A stretch of DNA of 64,000 bases, taken from contig CAVVEV010000003.1 in assembly GCA_963747335.1 (NCBI GenBank), positions 658,789-722,788 of the forward strand, given 5' to 3'. This DNA is from Prado023 sp963747335 (GTDB lineage Bacteria > Actinomycetota > Actinomycetes > S36-B12 > CAIYMF01). A program made the translations under genes and the position numbers. Shown piece by piece: positions 9,208 to 18,341 of the stretch (position 1 is its first letter; every line of letters starts with the position of its first letter). The notes beneath the pieces are model-generated. The model had not been told where the DNA came from. It did not search any database and worked only from the letters and a program-made list of their open reading frames with translations.

Positions 9208-9660
9208 TCACTCCTGAACGAGGGTCCCGGGCGCGACGCCGGTCGCGCGCTCACTGTCCACAGCGTATTGGACGATCACCACGGCGGCCGCTTGATCCAC
9301 CACAGCACGACTCGTGCGTGACGACCTGCCGGCCGCCCGCAGGTCCCGGGTGGCCGACACGGTGGACAGGCGCTCGTCGACCAGACGGACGGGGACGGGC
9401 GCGACCACGCCCACCAACTGCCGGGCGAAATCCTGCGCCACGGCGGCCGCCGGCCCGGGCCTTCCCGACATCGACAGCGGGAGCCCCACGACCACCTCGA
9501 CAGCCGAGTGCTCCACCACCAGCTCGCCGATCCTCGCCAGATCGCCGTCACCACGGGCGACCGTCTCGACGGGGACGGCGAGCAGCGCGGACGGGTCCGT
9601 GCGGGCGACGCCTATCCGCACCGAGCCGACGTCGATCCCGATCCGAACGCCAGGGCGCAC
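9208..9660 (-). CDS. ruvX: Holliday junction resolvase-like protein RuvX/YqgF
   Basis: 150 aa from GTG 9660, which overlaps the last base of the alaS stop (TAGTG). The protein starts RIGIDVGSVRIGVARTDPSA, the RNase H-like first strand with the catalytic Asp, followed by VVVGLPLSMSGRPGPAA and PVRLVDERLSTVSA, and ends with a D-Q-A segment (VDQAAAVVIVQYAV). The family is implicated in pre-16S rRNA processing and/or Holliday junction cleavage. The longer open frame up to 9984 runs through alaS and is not real. Position between alaS and mltG is the usual actinobacterial order. Confidence 0.93.
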   Translation of the reverse strand: MRPGVRIGIDVGSVRIGVARTDPSALLAVPVETVARGDGDLARIGELVVEHSAVEVVVGLPLSMSGRPGPAAAVAQDFARQLVGVVAPVPVRLVDERLSTVSATRDLRAAGRSSRTSRAVVDQAAAVVIVQYAVDSERATGVAPGTLVQE

Positions 9661-12344
9661 TATGCGCGGGCCGCCAGGTACTCGCGCGCAGCCGTGAGGG
9701 CTGCCTCGACGCCCTCGGGCTTGGCGCCACCCCCCTGCGCGGCATCGGCCTTGCCCCCGCCGCGACCGTCCACCGCGGGCAGTGCCGCCGCGAGCACGTC
9801 CCGAGCGCTCAGGCCGGCCTGCTGCCCGATCGGGTTGACCGTGACCAGCAGCGAGACCTTCCCGGCGTCGACGGCTGCCCCGACCAGGACCACGGGGAAC
9901 TCCGTGGAAACCATCTGCAGGGCGGCATTGGTCGCCTCGCGCAGGTCGGCCGCAGTCGAGCCGTCGGGCAGGGAGTAGGTCCACACCCGCGTGTCGCCGA
10001 TGTCGTAGCGCGTGCCGATCGTGCCCTCGATGTTGGCCATGATCGCCGACTTGCGCAGCTTCGCGATCGTGGATTCGGCCTCCTTGAGCCGGTCCAGCAG
10101 GCCACCGATGCGGTCGGTGAGCTCCTCGGGCCGGGCCTTGACCATCTGCGCGAGATTGTTGACCAGGATGTGCTCGCGAGCCAGGTGCCGGTACGCGTCG
10201 GCCCCGACCAGGGCCTCGATGCGCCGAACCCCGGAGCCGATGGACGCCTCCGAGAGGAACTTGACGACGCCGAGCTGCCCGGAGCGCGCCGTGTGCGTGC
10301 CGCCGCAGAGCTCACGCGCCCAGTCACCGACCGAGACCACGCGCACGCTGTCGCCGTACTTCTCGCCGAACAGGGCCATCGCGCCGATCGCCCGAGCCTC
10401 CTCCTGGCTCATGTACTGCGCGGTGACCTCGAGGTCGTCCAGGAGCAGGGTGTTGACCCGGTCCTCGACGTCGTTCATCACCGAGTGCGGGACGGGTGCG
10501 GGGTTCGGGAAGTCGAAGCGCAACCGGCCGGGCGAGTTCTCCGAGCCCATCTGGGTGGCGGTCTCCCCGAGGATCTCGCGGAACGCCTTGTGGATCATGT
10601 GGGTCGCGGTGTGCGCCCGGGAGATCGCCAGCCGACGCGGCAGGTCGACCTCGCCGATCGCACCGACGCCGACCTCGGCCTGGCCATCGGCGACCGTCGC
10701 GCGGTGCACGAACAGCCCCGGGACCGGCTGCTGGACGTCGTAGACCTCGAGCATCGTGCCGTCCGCCAGGCGGATCAGGCCCTGATCGCCGATCTGCCCG
10801 CCGCCCTCGGCGTAGAACGGGGTCCGGTCCAGGATCGCCTCGACGTGCTCCCCCGGCCCGGCCGCCGCAACGGACTGGCCATCCACAAGCAGGCCCCGCA
10901 GGACGCCCTCGCTGACCACCTCCGTGTACCCGGTGAAGTCGGTGACCCCGGAGGAGTCCATGACCTCGCGGTAGACGGTCGCCGGCGTGAGCCCCGCCTT
11001 ACGCACCCGCGCGTCGGCCTTGGCCCGCTCCTTCTGCTCGGTCATGAGCCGGCGGAAGCCGTCCTCGTCGACCTCGACGCCGGCGTCGGCGGCCATCTCG
11101 AGGGTGATCTCGAAGGGGAAGCCGTAGGTGTCGTGCAGGGCGAAGACCTGGTCCCCGGGCAGCACCGTGCTGCCGGAGGACTTCACCTTCGACACGGCCG
11201 TGTCGAGCAACGTCGTGCCGCGGCCGAGGGTCTCGAGGAACGACGCCTCCTCACCCACGGCGATGGACGTGATCCGGCCGGCGGCATCGACCAGCTCGGG
11301 GTACTGCGGGCCCATCGCCTCGATCGCGGCTCCCACGAGCTCACCCATCGACGGGTCCTGGGCGCCGAGCAGGCGCATCTTCTGCACGACGCGGCGCATG
11401 ATCCGGCGCAGCACGTAGCCGCGGCCCTCGTTGCCCGGCAGCACGCCGTCACCGATCAGGAACGCGCAGGTACGGGCATGGTCGGCGACCACGCGCAGGT
11501 CGACGTCCGTCTTGTGCACCGCGCCGTACTTCGCACCGGAGAGCGCCATCGCCCGGTCGAGGATGTGCTTCGTGGTGTCGATCTCGTAGATGTTGTCCAC
11601 GCCCTGCAGGAGGGCGGCCATCCGCTCGAGGCCCATGCCGGTGTCGATGTTCTTGTTCGGAAGGTCGCCGCGGATGTCGAAGTCGACCTTGGTGCGCACC
11701 TCGGAGAGCTCGGACTGCATGAACACGAGGTTCCAGACCTCGAGGTAGCGGTCCTCGTCGGCCTCCGGTCCGCCCTCCGGCCCGTGCTCCGGACCACGGT
11801 CGTAGTAGATCTCCGAGCACGGCCCGCCCGGGCCGGGGACGCCCATGTGCCAGTAGTTGTCCTTCAGGCCGCGGCGCTGGATGCGCTCCATCGGCACTCC
11901 GGCGATCGTGTGCCAGATGTCGATGGCCTCCTCGTCGTCGCCGAGGACCGTGACCCAGAGCTTCTCCTCGGGGAACCCGAACCCCCCGTTGGACACCGAC
12001 CCGGTGAGCAGCTCCCACGCCAGGGGGATCGCCCCGGCCTTGAAGTAGTCGCCGAAGGAGAAGTTGCCGGCCATCTGGAAGAAGGAGGCATGCCTGGTGG
12101 TCTTGCCGACCTCCTCGATGTCCAGGGTCCGCACGCACTTCTGGACGCTCGTGGCCCGCGGGTAGGGAGGCGTTGCCTGGCCCAGGAAGTAGGGCTTGAA
12201 CGGGACCATGCCGGCGTTGACGAACAGCAGCGTGGGATCGTCGAGAAGCAGGCTGGCACTCGGAACAGGCGTGTGCCCGCGGGTGGAGAAGAAGTCCAGG
12301 AACCGTCGGCGGATCTCCGCGGAGTCCATCTGGTCCATGCTCAT
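9660..12344 (-). CDS. alaS: alanyl-tRNA synthetase
   Basis: 894 aa from ATG 12344. Catalytic domain at the N-terminus (IRRRFLDFFSTRGHTPVPSASL, TLLFVNAGMVPFKPYFLG), then the editing domain with the zinc site HTATHMIH plus CGGTHTARSG, then the C-terminal DHHA1 domain rich in glycine (GGGKADAAQGGG). It charges tRNA-Ala and clears misacylated Ser/Gly. The start ATG overlaps the stop of the small upstream membrane-protein gene (ATGA), and the ruvX start overlaps its stop by one base, so it lies inside an operon. The SD sequence is weak, which suits coupled translation. Confidence 0.96.
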   Translation of the reverse strand: MSMDQMDSAEIRRRFLDFFSTRGHTPVPSASLLLDDPTLLFVNAGMVPFKPYFLGQATPPYPRATSVQKCVRTLDIEEVGKTTRHASFFQMAGNFSFGDYFKAGAIPLAWELLTGSVSNGGFGFPEEKLWVTVLGDDEEAIDIWHTIAGVPMERIQRRGLKDNYWHMGVPGPGGPCSEIYYDRGPEHGPEGGPEADEDRYLEVWNLVFMQSELSEVRTKVDFDIRGDLPNKNIDTGMGLERMAALLQGVDNIYEIDTTKHILDRAMALSGAKYGAVHKTDVDLRVVADHARTCAFLIGDGVLPGNEGRGYVLRRIMRRVVQKMRLLGAQDPSMGELVGAAIEAMGPQYPELVDAAGRITSIAVGEEASFLETLGRGTTLLDTAVSKVKSSGSTVLPGDQVFALHDTYGFPFEITLEMAADAGVEVDEDGFRRLMTEQKERAKADARVRKAGLTPATVYREVMDSSGVTDFTGYTEVVSEGVLRGLLVDGQSVAAAGPGEHVEAILDRTPFYAEGGGQIGDQGLIRLADGTMLEVYDVQQPVPGLFVHRATVADGQAEVGVGAIGEVDLPRRLAISRAHTATHMIHKAFREILGETATQMGSENSPGRLRFDFPNPAPVPHSVMNDVEDRVNTLLLDDLEVTAQYMSQEEARAIGAMALFGEKYGDSVRVVSVGDWARELCGGTHTARSGQLGVVKFLSEASIGSGVRRIEALVGADAYRHLAREHILVNNLAQMVKARPEELTDRIGGLLDRLKEAESTIAKLRKSAIMANIEGTIGTRYDIGDTRVWTYSLPDGSTAADLREATNAALQMVSTEFPVVLVGAAVDAGKVSLLVTVNPIGQQAGLSARDVLAAALPAVDGRGGGKADAAQGGGAKPEGVEAALTAAREYLAARA

Positions 12345-12649
12345 CGTGTGCCGTTCCCGGTCGTGCCGGAGGTGGGGGTGGGCGCCGGCACCCACTCAGC
12401 GGGGGGCAGGGCGGTGGTGACCTCCTCCGCCGTCCCCGTGAGCAGGCGACCCTCACGTCGAGCCTTGACATCCGCGAGCCGTCCGAGCCCGTGGGCGGTC
12501 TTCCCGGCCAGCTTGCTGGTCGTCTGCGCCGCGACCTGCGCCGAGCCCAGCGGACCGAGCTCCTTGGCGCGCACGGCGGCCTGCGTGCCCTTGCGGTAGG
12601 CCACCACTCCGCCCACGGCGCCCACCACCATCCAGAAGGTCCTACTCAT
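12341..12649 (-). CDS. small membrane-anchored protein (DUF6167-like)
   Basis: 102 aa starting MSRTFWMVVGAVGGVVAYRKGTQAAV: a single N-terminal membrane helix with a Gly-rich face, then a basic Ala-rich helix and a Pro/Thr-rich tail. The placement directly before alaS and the sequence match a small actinobacterial family, which I recall as DUF6167; function unknown. A longer open frame extends to 12895 but is antisense to nothing sensible. The ATG at 12649 is preceded by TAGGGT and 7 nt, a leaderless-type promoter. Its stop overlaps the alaS start. Confidence 0.72.
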   Translation of the reverse strand: MSRTFWMVVGAVGGVVAYRKGTQAAVRAKELGPLGSAQVAAQTTSKLAGKTAHGLGRLADVKARREGRLLTGTAEEVTTALPPAEWVPAPTPTSGTTGNGTR

Positions 12650-12656
12650 GGCCCGA

Positions 12657-12662
12657 ACCCTA
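12657..12662 (-). promoter_or_regulatory. putative -10 box, leaderless start of DUF6167-like gene
   Basis: TAGGGT on the minus strand ends 7 nt before the ATG at 12649, leaving no room for an SD sequence. This is the TANNNT spacing typical of actinobacterial leaderless transcripts. Confidence 0.5.
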
Positions 12663-12716
12663 ATGCGCCTCACGGGGGCCGAACGAATCGACGGGCATGG
12701 GGACCATCCCCGGCAT

Positions 12717-12759
12717 GTGCTGTCGATTCCGACCTTCTCATGGTCGGAATCGACAGCAC
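12717..12759. terminator. perfect 18-bp hairpin after rarA
   Basis: GTGCTGTCGATTCCGACC (12717-12734) and its exact reverse complement (12742-12759) enclose a 7-nt loop, TTCTCAT. The right arm ends on the first base of the rarA stop codon. It probably ends rarA transcription ahead of the next minus-strand promoter at about 12660. No U-tract is present. Confidence 0.6.
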
Positions 12760-14183
12760 TACCCCGATCCTGGGTGCAGCGCCTCGCGCAATCTCGCCAG
12801 GACGTCGCCGAGCCGGGCCTCCACGCCGTGGTCGCCCGGCTCGTAGTATCGCCGACCGACGACCTGGTCCGGGGCGTACTGCTGGGCCAGGACACCCGAG
12901 GGATCGTCGTGCGGGTAGCGGTACCCGACGACGCCGAGGCTGGCTGCGTTCGGGTAGTGCCCGTCGCGCAGGTGCGCCGGGACCGGACCCACCCGCCCCG
13001 CGCGGACGTCGGCCTGCGCGGCGTCGATAGCCCGGATGACGGCGTTGGACTTCGGGGCCAGGGCGAGGTGGATGGTTGCCTGCGCCAGCGGCAGCCTCGC
13101 CTCGGGCAGCCCGATCTGCGCCGACGAGGTCATCGCCGCGGTGGCCACCCCGAGCGCGCTGGGGTCGGCCAGCCCGATGTCCTCGCTGGCCAGGATCACC
13201 AGGCGCCGGGCGATGAACCGTGGGTCCTCCCCCGCCTCGATCATCCGGGCCAGATAGTGCAGGGCGGCGTCCACGTCGCTGCCCCGCACGCTCTTGATGA
13301 ACGCGGAGATCACGTCGTAGTGCTGGTCCCCGGTGCGGTCGTAGCGGACCAGCGCCCGTTGGACCGCGACCCCCACATGCTCTGCGGTGATGACCGGCAG
13401 CGGGGCGTGGACACCGTCCTCCGGCGCGGCGATCGTTGCGTCGCCCTCGGCCAGCTCGCCGTGAGCTTCGGCGCGGGAGACGGCGTTGACCCCCTCGGCG
13501 GCGGCCTCCAAGTAGGTCAACGCACGTCGGGCGTCCCCACCGGAGTAACGGATGAGGTCGGCGCGCGCCTCGGGTGCCAACGTGACCCGCCCGGCAAGGC
13601 CCCGAGGGTCCCCGACCGCCCTGTCGAGCAGCTCCCCGACCTGATCGTCGGTGAGCGAGCTGAGGGTCAGCAGCAGCGACCGGGACAGCAACGGGGAGAC
13701 CACGGAGAAGCTGGGGTTCTCGGTGGTGGCCGCGACCAGCGTGACCCACCCGTTCTCCACTCCGGGCAGCAGCGCATCCTGCTGGGTCCGGGTGAACCTG
13801 TGCACCTCATCGATGAACAGCACGGTCGGCACCCCGGACATCCGCGCAGTGTCGATGGCGGCGCGGACATCCTTGACCCCCGCGGTGACCGCGCTCATCT
13901 CGACGAACCGCCGGCCGGCGGCACCGCTCACCAGCGACGCGATCGTGGTCTTGCCCGTGCCCGGTGGCCCCCACAGGATCACTGAGCTGGCCCCGGAGCC
14001 GTCGATGAGCCGGCGCAGCGGCGAACCCGGGGCCACGAGATCGTCCTGCCCGATCAGCTCGGACAGGTCGCGGGGCCGCATCCGCACGGCGAGTGGTGCG
14101 GCGGCATCCACGGAGCGTTCGCTCAGGCCCGGGGGGTCGAAGAGCGACGGACCCGAGGGGGTCGTCCGGGAGGGGCCAGCCAC
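12759..14183 (-). CDS. rarA: replication-associated recombination protein A (RarA/MgsA AAA+ ATPase)
   Basis: 474 aa. N-terminal RMRPRDLSELIGQDDLVAPG, Walker A GPPGTGKT near residue 74, Walker B TVLFIDEVHRF, sensor-1 TTENPSFSV, then the C-terminal MgsA domain with YHYL-like Ser/Asp repeats (SAFIKSVRGSDVDAALHYLARMIEAGEDPRFIARRLVILASEDIG) and the end YPHDDPSGVLAQQY. It acts at stalled replication forks with the clamp-loader fold. The GTG start at 14183 has TATCAT ending 6 nt upstream. It is divergent from the GNAT gene, with only 18 bp between the two starts. Confidence 0.95.
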   Translation of the reverse strand: MAGPSRTTPSGPSLFDPPGLSERSVDAAAPLAVRMRPRDLSELIGQDDLVAPGSPLRRLIDGSGASSVILWGPPGTGKTTIASLVSGAAGRRFVEMSAVTAGVKDVRAAIDTARMSGVPTVLFIDEVHRFTRTQQDALLPGVENGWVTLVAATTENPSFSVVSPLLSRSLLLTLSSLTDDQVGELLDRAVGDPRGLAGRVTLAPEARADLIRYSGGDARRALTYLEAAAEGVNAVSRAEAHGELAEGDATIAAPEDGVHAPLPVITAEHVGVAVQRALVRYDRTGDQHYDVISAFIKSVRGSDVDAALHYLARMIEAGEDPRFIARRLVILASEDIGLADPSALGVATAAMTSSAQIGLPEARLPLAQATIHLALAPKSNAVIRAIDAAQADVRAGRVGPVPAHLRDGHYPNAASLGVVGYRYPHDDPSGVLAQQYAPDQVVGRRYYEPGDHGVEARLGDVLARLREALHPGSG

Positions 14184-14189
14184 GCAGCC

Positions 14190-14195
14190 ATGATA
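14190..14195 (-). promoter_or_regulatory. putative -10 box of rarA (leaderless)
   Basis: TATCAT on the minus strand, 6 nt before the GTG at 14183. On the other strand the same bases give CATGAT (14188-14193), 8 nt before the divergent GTG at 14202, so the two promoters would overlap. Confidence 0.5.
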
Positions 14196-14201
14196 GGCAC
14201 C

Positions 14202-15021
14202 GTGAACTCCCTGGCCCCCGACCCCGCGCTGGCTGACCGCATCAGGTCGGCGGTCCCGCCACGATGACTCCGGCGCACAGGCCTACCTCGAGGTCGGGGC
14301 GCGCCTGGACGTGGTGTCGGCGGTGCACGTCGAGCGCGGCGGCGTCGCGTGGCGCTCCCTGCACGCCACGTGGGACCGCCCGTGGATCATCGCGATGGGC
14401 CAGGACCCCGCGGCGGTGACCCGGTGCGTCGTCGCACTGGTCGAGGACGAGGGGCCGCCCGAGGGGGTCACGGTCGAGCGCCGGGCCTTCGCCGGGCTGC
14501 CGGAGCGGATGCGTCCGGTGGAGCACTGGGAGTGGGACTGGTGGTACACGACCTCGGCCCCGGCCACACGCCCCGGTGAGAGCCGGGTCGTGGCCCTGGC
14601 CACCGACGACCCACGGATCCCCGAGCTGCTCGCGGCCGCGTCCCCGGATGCCATGATCCGTCCCGGTGACCCGCGCATCCGCGGGTGGTGGGCCATCGAG
14701 GCCGGATCGCTGGGCGCGGCTGCCGAGGCCGACTCCCCACGGGGCGCCCCGGACCAGCTCGTGGCCATCGCCGCTGTCACCTCCATGCGTGCCGGGATCC
14801 CGCACCTCGGCTCGGTCGCCACACACCCGGACTGGCGGGGCCGGGGACTCTCCCGGGACCTCTGCGCCCGCCTGACCCGCGATGCCCTGGCCGAGGGAGC
14901 ACCCGCGGTCACCCTGGGGATGCACGCGGCGAACCGATCGGCCAGGGCTGTCTACAACTCGCTGGGATACACCGTGGGACAACGCTGGGCCAGCGGGCGG
15001 TTGACCGCCGAAATCGGGTGA
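14202..15021 (+). CDS. GNAT-family N-acetyltransferase (5' end frameshifted in this sequence)
   Basis: The uninterrupted part reads from about 14263, and the acetyl-CoA motif lies near the C-terminus: LGSVATHPDWRGRGLSRDLCARLTRDA, then VTLGMHAANRSARAVYNSLGYTVG. The N-terminal half is divergent (VAWRSLHATWDRPWIIAMGQ). The short frame from GTG 14202, VNSLAPDPALADRIRSAVP, continues logically into HDDSGAQAYLEVGARLDVV in the next frame, so one base appears to have been added near 14255-14260. Removing it gives 819 bases, an exact 272-aa gene. Substrate unknown. If the frame is as written, the only usable starts are downstream (GTG 14311). Confidence 0.72.
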
Positions 15022-15030
15022 TTGCGGCGC

Positions 15031-15036
15031 TACTGT
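15031..15036 (+). promoter_or_regulatory. putative -10 box, leaderless start of membrane protein gene
   Basis: TACTGT followed by 6 nt and then ATG 15043. Confidence 0.5.
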
Positions 15037-15042
15037 GGCCCC

Positions 15043-16326
15043 ATGGCCCGTCGCATCATCGCTGCCCTGCTCATCATCCTCGCCAGCATCCTGGCCCCGT
15101 TCGCCGTCGGCGCCCTCTGGGCCGAGCGCACCATCACCGAGGCCGACACGTTCGTCGAGACCCTCGCCCCACTGGCCGACGATCCAGCCGTCCAGCAGAC
15201 GGTCGCGACCGAGGTCTCCACGGCCATCATCGACGCGGTCGACGCCAGGACGAGGGTCACGCAGGCCCTCGCGCAGCTGAACGGCCCCCTGGCGGAGGTC
15301 CGCCCCGACTCGGCCATCGCCGAGGCGATCTCCTCCGGGATCAACGGGGCCATCGAGTCCGGCGTGACGTCCTACACCCAGAGCGACCGCTTCGGTGACG
15401 GGTGGTTGGCCATCTCAGCCCTGCTCCAGGAGCAGTTCGTCAAGGTCCTCAACCGCGATACCTCCGATGCTGCTGTCACCCTCCAGGAGGGCCAGATCAT
15501 CCTCGACACCAAGACCGCGGTGGAGAAGGTCACGACCGAGCTCGCCGCGCGTGGGGTCCCGTTCGTGGACTCCCTGGAGGTCCCGGGCCGTGAGGTCGTG
15601 CTGGCCGACGCCCCGAACCTGCAGACCGCCGCCAGCGCGCTGCGCATCTTCCTGCCCGTCGCGAGCTGGCTCTGGGCCGTCGTCCTCATCATGTTCGTCG
15701 TCGGAATCCTGCTCTGGCGACCCCGCGCCCGGGGGGTCCTGTGGACCGGGATCGGCCTGACGCTAGGCGGCGCTGTGATGCTCGTGGCTCTCTACCTCGG
15801 TGAGGCCCAGATCGTGGCGCAGGCGCCGTCGGAGTTCGCGGCCGTCGTCACGTCCGTGGTCAGCACCATGCTGCGACTGCTGCTCAACGCCACGCTCGTG
15901 ATGATCTGCGTGGGCATCTCCCTGACGATCACCGGATGGCTCGCCGGCGCCACGGCGTCGGGTCGCAAGGTGCGCGATGCGATCGCCGGGGCGGCCCATC
16001 GCTGGGGCAGCCCGCTGGCGGACGGCCCGGTGGGTCGCTTCACCGCCGAGCACCCCATGTTCGTGCCGACGCTGCGCGCGATCGTCATTGCCGCGGCTGC
16101 GGCCTACCTGGTCCTGGTCGATCGCCGCAGCCCCTCGATGATTCTCTGGACGTTCGCCCTGATGGCCCTCGCCCTGCTGCTGGTCGAGATCATCGAGGGA
16201 GCGGGGCGCGGGTACGAGCAGCCCCGCGCCGGAGCGCTGGTCGCTGAAGCCGACCCGACCCCGCTCTCGGTCGACGCGGCTCCCGCCGCGACCGCAGACC
16301 CGGCCCCCGGACCGCAACCCTCCTAG
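15043..16326 (+). CDS. hypothetical multi-pass membrane protein
   Basis: 427 aa from ATG 15043, preceded by TACTGT at leaderless spacing. N-terminal membrane helix (IIAALLIILASILAPFAVGAL), then a roughly 170-residue, probably extracytoplasmic, helical domain (ADTFVETLAPLADDPAVQQTVATEVSTAI...), then about five more membrane helices from residue 210 and a cytoplasmic Pro/Ala tail. I do not recognise an enzyme motif. The layout, with a large domain between helices 1 and 2, resembles uncharacterised actinobacterial integral membrane proteins. Its stop shares CTAG with the stop of the convergent copD-ctaG gene. Confidence 0.8.
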   Translation: MARRIIAALLIILASILAPFAVGALWAERTITEADTFVETLAPLADDPAVQQTVATEVSTAIIDAVDARTRVTQALAQLNGPLAEVRPDSAIAEAISSGINGAIESGVTSYTQSDRFGDGWLAISALLQEQFVKVLNRDTSDAAVTLQEGQIILDTKTAVEKVTTELAARGVPFVDSLEVPGREVVLADAPNLQTAASALRIFLPVASWLWAVVLIMFVVGILLWRPRARGVLWTGIGLTLGGAVMLVALYLGEAQIVAQAPSEFAAVVTSVVSTMLRLLLNATLVMICVGISLTITGWLAGATASGRKVRDAIAGAAHRWGSPLADGPVGRFTAEHPMFVPTLRAIVIAAAAAYLVLVDRRSPSMILWTFALMALALLLVEIIEGAGRGYEQPRAGALVAEADPTPLSVDAAPAATADPAPGPQPS

Positions 16327-18341
16327 CGCTCGTCGTCGGCCACGTCCGCGGCATTCATCCGGGCCAGCCGGGCGTTGTAGGCGGTGAGCTCCGCATCACC
16401 GTCGAGGTCGGCGCGCCGATCCATCCTCCGGGCCTCGCGCTCGTCTGACCTCGCCCACTGGAAGCCCAGCACGATCGCCACCACGAGGGTCGGGATCTCC
16501 CCGAAGCCCCAGGCGATGGCCCCGGCGGTGCGGGTGTCCGCCAGGGTGTCGGTCAGCCACGGCGGCGTCACGACCGCGTACCAGTCCTGCACCATCGGCA
16601 CCTCGGTCATCATCATCGGCACCGCGAAGAACGAGTGGATCACCAGCGAGGCCATGAGCAGGATCAGCCGCGCAGGGTAGCCGAGCCGACGCGGACCTGC
16701 ATCGACCCCGATGACGACCCAGTAGAAGAGGTACCCGGCGGCCAGGAAGTGCACCTGCATCGCGAAGTGCCCCAGGTGCGAGGCCATCAGGTTCGCGTAG
16801 AGGCTCGTGTAGTAGAGCCCGTAGAGCCCGACCGTGTAGATGAACAGCACGTACAACGGATGGGTGACGAAACGCGTCACCGGTGAGTGCAGGCCCCACG
16901 TGATCCACTCGCGCGGACCACGCGCCCCGCCGGTCGCCGCAGGGATCACGCGCAGGGCGAGGGTGATCGGCGCACCCAGCACGAGGAACACGGGCGCCAG
17001 CATCGCCAGCGCCATGTGGGAGATCATGTGCAGGGTGAACGACACCGGGGCGTACCACGCCACCCCCGCGGACGTGGCCCAGATCACCACGCTCCACCCG
17101 AGGACCCAGGTGAGGAGCCGCGCGACCGGCCAGGAGTCCCCACGACGTCGCAGGAGCAGGAACCCGGCGGCGTAGATGGCGATGGCCAGCAGCGCGGCCG
17201 TCAGCCAGACCCAGTCGGGGTGCCACCCCAGGGCGACGCGGCCGAACGTCGGAGCCGGCGGGTAGGGATACCCGATGAGGTCCTCGCCCAGCGTGGGCAG
17301 GTTGACCGACTGGCGCGGGAAGGCCGAGCGCGCCAGGATCACGGCGAGCCCGAGCGCGGACCCCAGTGCCACCACCTCCGCGAGGATCCTGGCGGGGCCG
17401 ACCCCGCTCGCTGTGGATCGCCAGGCCCTGCGCACCAGCCCCCCCAGGAGGAGGGCGACGGCCAGGGCGACGATCTTGGCCAGGACCGTCCGCCCGTACG
17501 GGGTGGTCAGCAGCTGGCTGAACGAGTCCATGCGGGTCGCTGCAGAGGCGAACCCGGTGAGCGTCAGCGTGGCCACGGACACGATCGCCACCACGCCGAA
17601 GCGGCGGACCCGCTCGCCCATCTGGGGCGAACGACGGACCGCGTGCGTCGCCAGGGCCACCACGCCGCCGCCCCACGCCGCAGCCGCGATCGTGTGCAGG
17701 AACCCGCTGACCAGGGCCAGCGCGTGCGAGCCCAGCCCAGCGGAATGACCGGTGAGCGACGGGATGCCGACGGCGACCAGGGCCACCGCGAGCCACCCAG
17801 CGGCACCGCCGAGGGATCGGGCGACGGCGAACCCGACCCCCACGGCCAGGGCCAGGGCAGCCGAGATGAGGAAGGCGCGGCTGACCTCGACGTCCCACAG
17901 GTAGGTCGACAGGAGTCCGGGAGCAGTCAGGTCGAGCAGCCCGAGCCCCAGCACGTCGGCCAGGGTGAAGACCGCGAACACCATGCTCGCGGCGGCCAGG
18001 ACGAACGCCGACACCGATGCGATCGCGAGGTCCGCCCTCCCGGAACGCGTCAGGTCCGTGCGCGCACCGGGGTCCAGGGCCACCGCGGAGAGGCCGAAGC
18101 CCACCATGGCGCCTCCGGCCAGCAGTGAGACCAGTCGCAGGAGCGGGAGGCCGTCGACGACCAGGCGACCTGCGTCCGGGAGTCCATCGGCGACCGGCTC
18201 CCATCGGACCCCTGCGGCCACGGCGGCGACGATGACCGCGAGCGTTGCGGCACCCGCCCAGAGCGCCCGGGGCAGGAGGCCCGACCGAGCCGTGGCTGGC
18301 GCGCGGCTCACGCGGGCGTCAGCAGCCGTCGTGGGGCTCAT
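16323..18341 (-). CDS. copper resistance CopD / cytochrome c oxidase assembly CtaG-type fusion protein
   Basis: 672 aa, all membrane. The N-terminal half (residues about 25-310) has CopD-type helices, including HSAGLGSHALALVSGFLHTIAAAAWGGG. The C-terminal half is the CtaG (caa3_CtaG) domain with FTLHMISHMALAMLAPVFLVLGAP, LYVLFIYTVGLYGLYY and HLGHFAMQVHFLAAGYLFYW; conserved His residues are expected copper ligands. The family is thought to move copper across the membrane for oxidase assembly or resistance. ATG 18341 overlaps the copC stop as ATGA, so CopC and this protein are produced together. An upstream extension to 18413 lies in copC and was rejected. Confidence 0.9.
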   Translation of the reverse strand: MSPTTAADARVSRAPATARSGLLPRALWAGAATLAVIVAAVAAGVRWEPVADGLPDAGRLVVDGLPLLRLVSLLAGGAMVGFGLSAVALDPGARTDLTRSGRADLAIASVSAFVLAAASMVFAVFTLADVLGLGLLDLTAPGLLSTYLWDVEVSRAFLISAALALAVGVGFAVARSLGGAAGWLAVALVAVGIPSLTGHSAGLGSHALALVSGFLHTIAAAAWGGGVVALATHAVRRSPQMGERVRRFGVVAIVSVATLTLTGFASAATRMDSFSQLLTTPYGRTVLAKIVALAVALLLGGLVRRAWRSTASGVGPARILAEVVALGSALGLAVILARSAFPRQSVNLPTLGEDLIGYPYPPAPTFGRVALGWHPDWVWLTAALLAIAIYAAGFLLLRRRGDSWPVARLLTWVLGWSVVIWATSAGVAWYAPVSFTLHMISHMALAMLAPVFLVLGAPITLALRVIPAATGGARGPREWITWGLHSPVTRFVTHPLYVLFIYTVGLYGLYYTSLYANLMASHLGHFAMQVHFLAAGYLFYWVVIGVDAGPRRLGYPARLILLMASLVIHSFFAVPMMMTEVPMVQDWYAVVTPPWLTDTLADTRTAGAIAWGFGEIPTLVVAIVLGFQWARSDEREARRMDRRADLDGDAELTAYNARLARMNAADVADDER

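Noticed and set aside
7917..12599. 1560-residue plus-strand open frame
   Set aside because: It is antisense to aroE, mltG, ruvX and alaS and has no family motif; long shadow frames are normal in high-GC DNA.
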